Assembly: GCA_964647905.1 (NCBI GenBank)
Contig: CAZYJR010000018.1
Coordinates: 9,122 to 73,121, forward strand
Source of the DNA: CAZYJR01 sp964647905
GTDB lineage: Bacteria > Desulfobacterota > DSM-4660 > Desulfatiglandales > HGW-15
DNA length: 64,000 bases
Reading direction: 5' to 3'
In this document: one piece after another, positions 62,401-64,000 of the stretch
How the letters are laid out: each line of letters opens with the position of its first letter
Numbering within the stretch: the stretch's first letter is position 1
Notes under the pieces: generated by a model
The model's input: the letters and a program-made list of their open reading frames with translations, nothing else
Told to the model about the DNA's origin: nothing
Database searches by the model: none
Made by a program: the position numbers and the translations under genes

Positions 62401-62540
62401 ACGCTCAGAGTGGGGTAGGTGATATCGGGCATGAGGTCTATGGGGAGCCTGACCAGGGAAACCACGCCCAGGAGGATCACTATCAGGACAACCATGACCG
62501 TGAAAACGGGACGGCGTATGGCCAAGCGCGATATTCTCAT
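59415..62540 (-). CDS. RND efflux permease (AcrB/HAE1 or HME-like)
   Basis: A 1041-residue protein with the duplicated 12-helix RND architecture: RRPVFTVMVVLIVILLGVVSL at the start, the long periplasmic loops, TIPISVVATFALMYFGGFTLNLMTLGGLALGVGMLVDNAIVVLENIFR (TM4, with Asp pair), and VVNNAILLVDYTNLLRRRDGMGLAEAVEEAGRRRLRPILMTATTTM. It overlaps the MFP gene by 4 bases (ATGA) and feeds into the TolC gene. It exports drugs, lipids or solvents by proton exchange; substrate unknown. Confidence 0.95.
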   Translation of the reverse strand: MRISRLAIRRPVFTVMVVLIVILLGVVSLVRLPIDLMPDITYPTLSVQAGYENASPEEIEELVTRPIEEAMTAVPGVEEVTSISSEGSSQVRVNFSWGTDLDAAANDLRDRLDRVMARLPEDVERPILRKFDLASFPILLLGASSNLDPIEMRRIIDDQVKYRIERIPGVASLDVRGGLDREIHVNLHPEKLKALALPLDRVLSRIKAENVNIPAGPMERGRMEIMVRTPGQYASLEELGETVIAVRDGAPIVLREIADVEDAWEKVTRIVRVNGRPGIRMAVHKQSGTNTVSVAGGVLEELGRINRDIPQIRITPIIDTSDYIKRSISNVGSSLFYGGVLAVLVLLFFLRDMRSTAIVATTIPISVVATFALMYFGGFTLNLMTLGGLALGVGMLVDNAIVVLENIFRLRESGEGGEAAVKGSEEVTPAILASTMTTLAVFLPLIFMRGMSGVMFKQLSYVVSLSLVCSLAAALTLVPMLSARVPGPRARGSGDSTDLRGRAAAFAGRAFAGLEEGYAGILRWALSHRAAVVLLAVSALAGSLALVPLVGVEFMPQTDEGEVRINAEMAVGTRVQVVDEKLRAVESLVVREVPEMRNMVTFIGGSFWRGRTSHTGEIRIALVPRSERSRSSEEVANDLRRKLGGIPGLDLRIRPGQGLFLLRMGRSDADRVEVNIRGHDLEVADRLAERVRMVLLGVEGITDARVSREAGSPEELILVDRKRAADMGLTVQEIADMLQTVLSGTSAGNYREGGDEYRILVKLKEAEGLDLQELLDLTLVNREGRAVVLRNVVDVRPWSGPVLIERKDQDRVVAVSADYTGRDMGSILEDVRTGLRSVPVPQGFSILLGGDYEEQQEAFRELLLGFVLAILLVYMVMAALYESLKDPFVVMFSVPVAVVGIVFMLLLTGTTFNVQTYIGCIMLGGIVVNNAILLVDYTNLLRRRDGMGLAEAVEEAGRRRLRPILMTATTTMLALVPLALGLGEGGEAQAPMARAVIGGLLSSTVITLVFVPTIYSLFERGPRRRGPNGQRPGEEREASGS

Positions 62541-63745
62541 GGCCCGGTCTTGGGAAATCCTCCGGAAGGATTGTTATCGTTCTCAGGCAGCAGGATGCCG
62601 GCCCCGTCCTCCAGCAGGTGCTGGCCGAGGGTCACGACGACCGATCCGGACAGGTCGGGCTCCAGGACCTCGGCCCTCTCCCCCTGCACGATCCCCAGGG
62701 CCACGGGGACGAAGCGCGCTTTCATCTCACCGGTGTCCGCGACAAACACGCCTTGCCTGCCCTCCCGCTTCACCACCGCGCTCACCGGAATCAGCGAGGC
62801 CCCGGTCTTCTGCTTGAACTCGATCTCCACGCGAACAAACATTCCGGGCTTGAGGTCGGTTCCGGGGTTGGGCACGGCTATCTCCACCCGCGCCTGTCTG
62901 GATTCCTCCTTTAACAGAGGGGCCACCCGTACTATCTCGCCCGGAAAAACCTTGCCGGGGAAGGCCTCGGCCCTCACCACCGCCTGCTGGCCCACCCTTA
63001 CCTTTGGATAATCCTTCTCTATGACATGGATTACCGCTATTACCGTGCCGATATCCAGCACCGACACAATGGCCTGGCCGGGTGAGAGCATGTCGCCCTG
63101 GTCGACAAAGCGCTCGCCCACCACCCACACGCGCCCCTCACCGGCCTCGCCGGCCGTCTTGATTTGAGTGTAGGAAAGCCTGACCTCCGCGGCCTCCAAG
63201 GCGGCCTTCTTCTGGTCCACATGGGCCAGTGACACGCGGTGCTTTGCACTCTGGGCCTTGAATTCAGCCTCGGCCGCGTCCAGCTCCGACTCGGATGCGA
63301 TCTTCTTCTCCCTGAGGGCCCTGGCCCTTTCCAGCTCCCGCCGGCTGATCTCCAGGGCACTCCGGCTCTCCTCGAGCTGCGCCTCGGCCACCTCCAACTC
63401 GGCCCTGGCCTGCTCCACCTGCAGGGCGTACTCCCCCCGGTCAAGGACCGCCACCAACCGACCGGGGCTCACCCTGTCGCCCACGTTGACCAGGAGCCTC
63501 TCCAACCGCCCGTTGATCTTGGGGGCGACCACGAACTGGGACCAAGGATGAACCGTACCGGTAAAAACACCCACATCCCGAACCGTATCCGTTACCACCG
63601 GCCGGATCTCCACGGCCACCGCCGCCTTGTCCCTGGGGCGCGCGCCGCCGCCGGGTCTCCCGGAAATCCGGTCGTATACCCGCCAGGCCGCCGTCCCCGC
63701 CAGGATCAGGACTAAAACGACAAAAAACACCCTCTTCAAGGGCAT
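62537..63745 (-). CDS. RND periplasmic adaptor (MFP/HlyD_D23) subunit
   Basis: A 402-residue protein with an N-terminal membrane anchor (RVFFVVLVLILAGTAAWRVY). The lipoyl/biotin-like hairpin (VAPKINGRLERLLVNVGDRVSPGRLVAVLDRGEY) encloses an alpha hairpin (about residues 110-185), followed by beta-barrel and membrane-proximal domains (VEIEFKQKTGASLIPVSAVV). It bridges the RND pump and TolC channel. It is the first gene of the efflux operon. Confidence 0.93.
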   Translation of the reverse strand: MPLKRVFFVVLVLILAGTAAWRVYDRISGRPGGGARPRDKAAVAVEIRPVVTDTVRDVGVFTGTVHPWSQFVVAPKINGRLERLLVNVGDRVSPGRLVAVLDRGEYALQVEQARAELEVAEAQLEESRSALEISRRELERARALREKKIASESELDAAEAEFKAQSAKHRVSLAHVDQKKAALEAAEVRLSYTQIKTAGEAGEGRVWVVGERFVDQGDMLSPGQAIVSVLDIGTVIAVIHVIEKDYPKVRVGQQAVVRAEAFPGKVFPGEIVRVAPLLKEESRQARVEIAVPNPGTDLKPGMFVRVEIEFKQKTGASLIPVSAVVKREGRQGVFVADTGEMKARFVPVALGIVQGERAEVLEPDLSGSVVVTLGQHLLEDGAGILLPENDNNPSGGFPKTGP

Positions 63746-63787
63746 CCCCCTTTTCCGCCAACCCGCCCGATACCGGAGTATCCGACA

Positions 63788-63950
63788 CTACCCCCTTCTT
63801 TTCAACAGGAACTCGAGGGCCGACCGGGAGCTCCCAGAGAGTCCCTCATGCCTCTTGCCGGGTGGCCGCCGGCCCACCAGGAACCTATCCCCCCGCCGGA
63901 TCACAGCGGCTATCACGTCGGTTGCCGAGCCCATCTCCACCATAGACATC
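63788..63950 (-). pseudogene. Truncated MutT/NUDIX hydrolase remnant
   Basis: Reading down from an ATG at 63950 gives MSMVEMGSATDVIAAVIRRGDRFLVGRRPPGKRHEGL, a normal MutT (8-oxo-dGTP hydrolase) start. The expected continuation LWEFPGGKVE... is not present in that frame. With two bases removed near 63838 the frame gives GLWELPVGP and then loses similarity, so the NUDIX box is absent. It is broken both by a small insertion and by truncation. Confidence 0.65.
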
Positions 63951-64000
63951 GAGTAGGGGGGTTCCTTACGGTTCCCCCCTCTCACACCACCGGGCATACC

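Noticed and set aside
61689..63011. A 440-codon open frame antisense to the RND and adaptor genes
   Set aside because: Both underlying genes are complete and overlap tightly; the antisense product is low-complexity and has no plausible start.
1..64000. CRISPR arrays or tandem repeats
   Set aside because: Scanning by eye revealed no regularly spaced repeats; only the structures listed were seen.

Overview
The window is a GC-rich bacterial chromosome segment. The gene style suggests a Gram-negative, probably anaerobic member of the former Deltaproteobacteria (Desulfobacterota): many sigma-54 regulators, a TAXI-type TRAP transporter, UbiD and CoA-ligase genes, a thiolase/DUF35 pair, NDP-forming acyl-CoA synthetase and an outer-membrane RND pump. 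No 16S rRNA is present, so this assignment is inference. The only RNA gene recognised is a tRNA-Gln (UUG) with encoded CCA.

Layout. 0-9 kb: an AhpF-like thioredoxin-fold protein (cut by the window edge), a glycoside hydrolase/GT4 pair, a PAS histidine kinase converging on a NarL-type regulator, a receiver-only protein, an ABM-domain protein, a LysM lytic transglycosylase and yjbQ. 9.06-22.56 kb: a genomic island (next paragraph). 22.7-44.4 kb: mainly housekeeping genes: hsp20-lon, a nuclease-fold protein, a divergent phosphoglycerate kinase, an IscU-like scaffold, HU, a nucleotidyltransferase, rapZ, a left-handed beta-helix protein overlapping glmM, thiolase-DUF35-prmA-rsmE, enolase, an acyl-CoA synthetase subunit, a formyltransferase, an ECF sigma/anti-sigma pair, nadC and a frameshifted receiver/histidine kinase. 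44.7-52.3 kb: an NtrC-type regulator, an IHF/HU-like protein, ubiE, phoB-phoR, and a PhoU-like/PiT phosphate pair. 52.5-64 kb: a second LysM transglycosylase, an HNH protein, a GNAT fusion protein, a small protein, tRNA-Gln, and an MFP-RND-TolC-DnaJ operon behind a broken MutT.

Main discovery. The 3' end of yjbQ is duplicated: 98 bp at 8966-9063 recurs at 22562-22659 with one mismatch, just beyond the convergent lon gene. Between the copies lies about 13.5 kb, much of it less GC-rich, beginning with a decayed serine-recombinase gene. The cargo is a minus-strand operon (UbiD decarboxylase, acyl-CoA ligase, TAXI solute-binding protein, fused TRAP permease), a divergent sigma-54 activator, and a plus-strand set of two amidohydrolases and a PaaK-like CoA ligase. 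This looks like a transferable module for taking up, CoA-activating and decarboxylating an aromatic or similar acid; the substrate is unknown. The divergent control region has a near-consensus -24/-12 promoter and two identical-architecture sites (ATGTC-N9-GACAT) 105 bp apart. One site overlaps the -35 box of the activator's own promoter, suggesting activation of the operon plus self-repression.

Elsewhere, adjacent genes make coherent units: Pho two-component system with a phosphate transporter, heat-shock hsp20-lon, sigma with anti-sigma, and the translationally coupled efflux operon.
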